Below, piece by piece: positions 6,046 to 6,322 of a stretch of DNA of 6,322 bases. The first letter of the stretch is position 1. Each line of letters starts with the position of its first letter. Source of the DNA: Flavobacterium sp. (GTDB taxonomy: Bacteria; Bacteroidota; Bacteroidia; Flavobacteriales; Flavobacteriaceae); contig JAIXTU010000331.1 in the NCBI GenBank assembly GCA_027483785.1, positions 1 to 6,322 on the forward strand, written 5' to 3'. Position numbers and translations under genes: made by a program. Under the pieces are notes generated by a model, which saw only the letters and a program-made list of their open reading frames with translations, searched no databases and was not told the origin of the DNA.

Positions 6046-6248
6046 ACGTTGCTGGTGCACGATTTCGCGCAAGGGATGGCAACGAAAATAAAACAACTTT
6101 TGCGCTTTTGAAGCCCGTATTTGGGTGGCGACCAGCGGAAGCCGACCAAATACGTTGGCTGAAACAGCGAAAAAGGGGTTTTATTGCAGTGTACAGCCCG
6201 ACCTGCCGCATGCACTTCAATCGGTTTTCATGCGGCAGGATGCGCCCA
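6046..6248. repeat. Noncoding element with two hairpins, likely dispersed Bacteroidota repeat
   Basis: This fills most of the gene-free stretch 5966-6261. On the minus strand it reads TGGGCGC, a hairpin, GTCGGGCTGTACACTGCAA, a second hairpin, CGTTGCCATCCCTTGCGCG and GTGCACCAGCAACGT. Hairpin one pairs CCTGCCGCATG (6202-6212) with CATGCGGCAGG (6229-6239), 11 perfect pairs with a 16-base loop. Hairpin two pairs CGTATTTGG (6116-6124) with CCAAATACG (6146-6154), and GGC with GCC inside it. The fixed phrases separated by hairpins of variable sequence resemble an intergenic repeat I recall from many Bacteroidota genomes; this is memory, not a search. Neither hairpin is followed by a T-run, so they are not ordinary terminators. 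It lies just after the stop of a possible minus-strand gene. Confidence 0.55.
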
Positions 6249-6261
6249 AAAAATAAAAAAA

Positions 6262-6321
6262 TTACAGCGAAGCCGACTGATAAATGAGGTATTTCTGGCG
6301 CTGATTTTTGAATTCGATCAA
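6262..6321 (-). CDS. Possible C-terminal end of a truncated gene
   Basis: On the minus strand the frame entering from the window edge reads LIEFKNQRQKYLIYQSASL and then TAA at 6262-6264. The residue mix and codons look like coding sequence, and the stop lies 14 bases before the repeat-like element, as expected if that element follows a gene. Only 19 codons are visible, so neither the reality nor the identity of the gene can be judged. Confidence 0.3.
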   Translation of the reverse strand: MIEFKNQRQKYLIYQSASL

Positions 6322-6322
6322 G

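Noticed and set aside
6020..6220. A 66-codon minus-strand frame
   Set aside because: It passes through both hairpins of the repeat-like element, and the residue mix (rich in Arg, Ser and Pro) looks like translation of noncoding DNA.

Overview
The window looks like a chromosomal, mostly housekeeping segment of a Bacteroidota genome, probably from the Sphingobacteriales or a close relative. The reasons are the family resemblance of the proteins as I recall them (a secreted tetratricopeptide protein of Pedobacter type, a Bacteroidota-style QueE, an adjacent xseA/xseB pair, a DFxxxA-type methyltransferase), the absence of Shine-Dalgarno sequences before most starts, and a TAnnTTTG-type promoter box before queE. 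The placement rests on recognition, not on a database search.

Layout. At 33-1736 (+) lies a 567-residue exported TPR protein, closed by a clear rho-independent terminator (1756-1784). At 1869-2504 (+) lies queE, which makes 7-carboxy-7-deazaguanine for the queuosine/preQ0 pathway, with its own promoter. Facing it on the minus strand is a tightly packed three-gene unit read from 4981 down to 2696: a class I SAM-dependent methyltransferase, xseA and xseB. The first pair shares one base (TGATG) and the second overlaps by 20 bases, which suggests translational coupling. XseA and XseB are the two subunits of exodeoxyribonuclease VII; the methyltransferase is of unknown substrate. At 4985-5512 (+), divergent from the methyltransferase and almost touching it, lies a YkgJ-type cysteine-cluster protein.

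The right-hand 800 bases are less ordinary. A 93-base nested inverted repeat (5550-5642) can fold into one long hairpin. It is followed by a small acidic, helical, unrecognised protein on the minus strand (5735-5965), a palindromic operator-like site upstream of that gene (6009-6035), and a roughly 200-base noncoding stretch with two perfect hairpins (6046-6248) that resembles an intergenic repeat element of Bacteroidota. The last 60 bases may hold the C-terminal end of another minus-strand gene.

No phage, CRISPR, transposase, tRNA or rRNA sequence was seen. The most interesting unexplained material is the 5540-6250 region; I do not see convincing evidence of a wholly new system.
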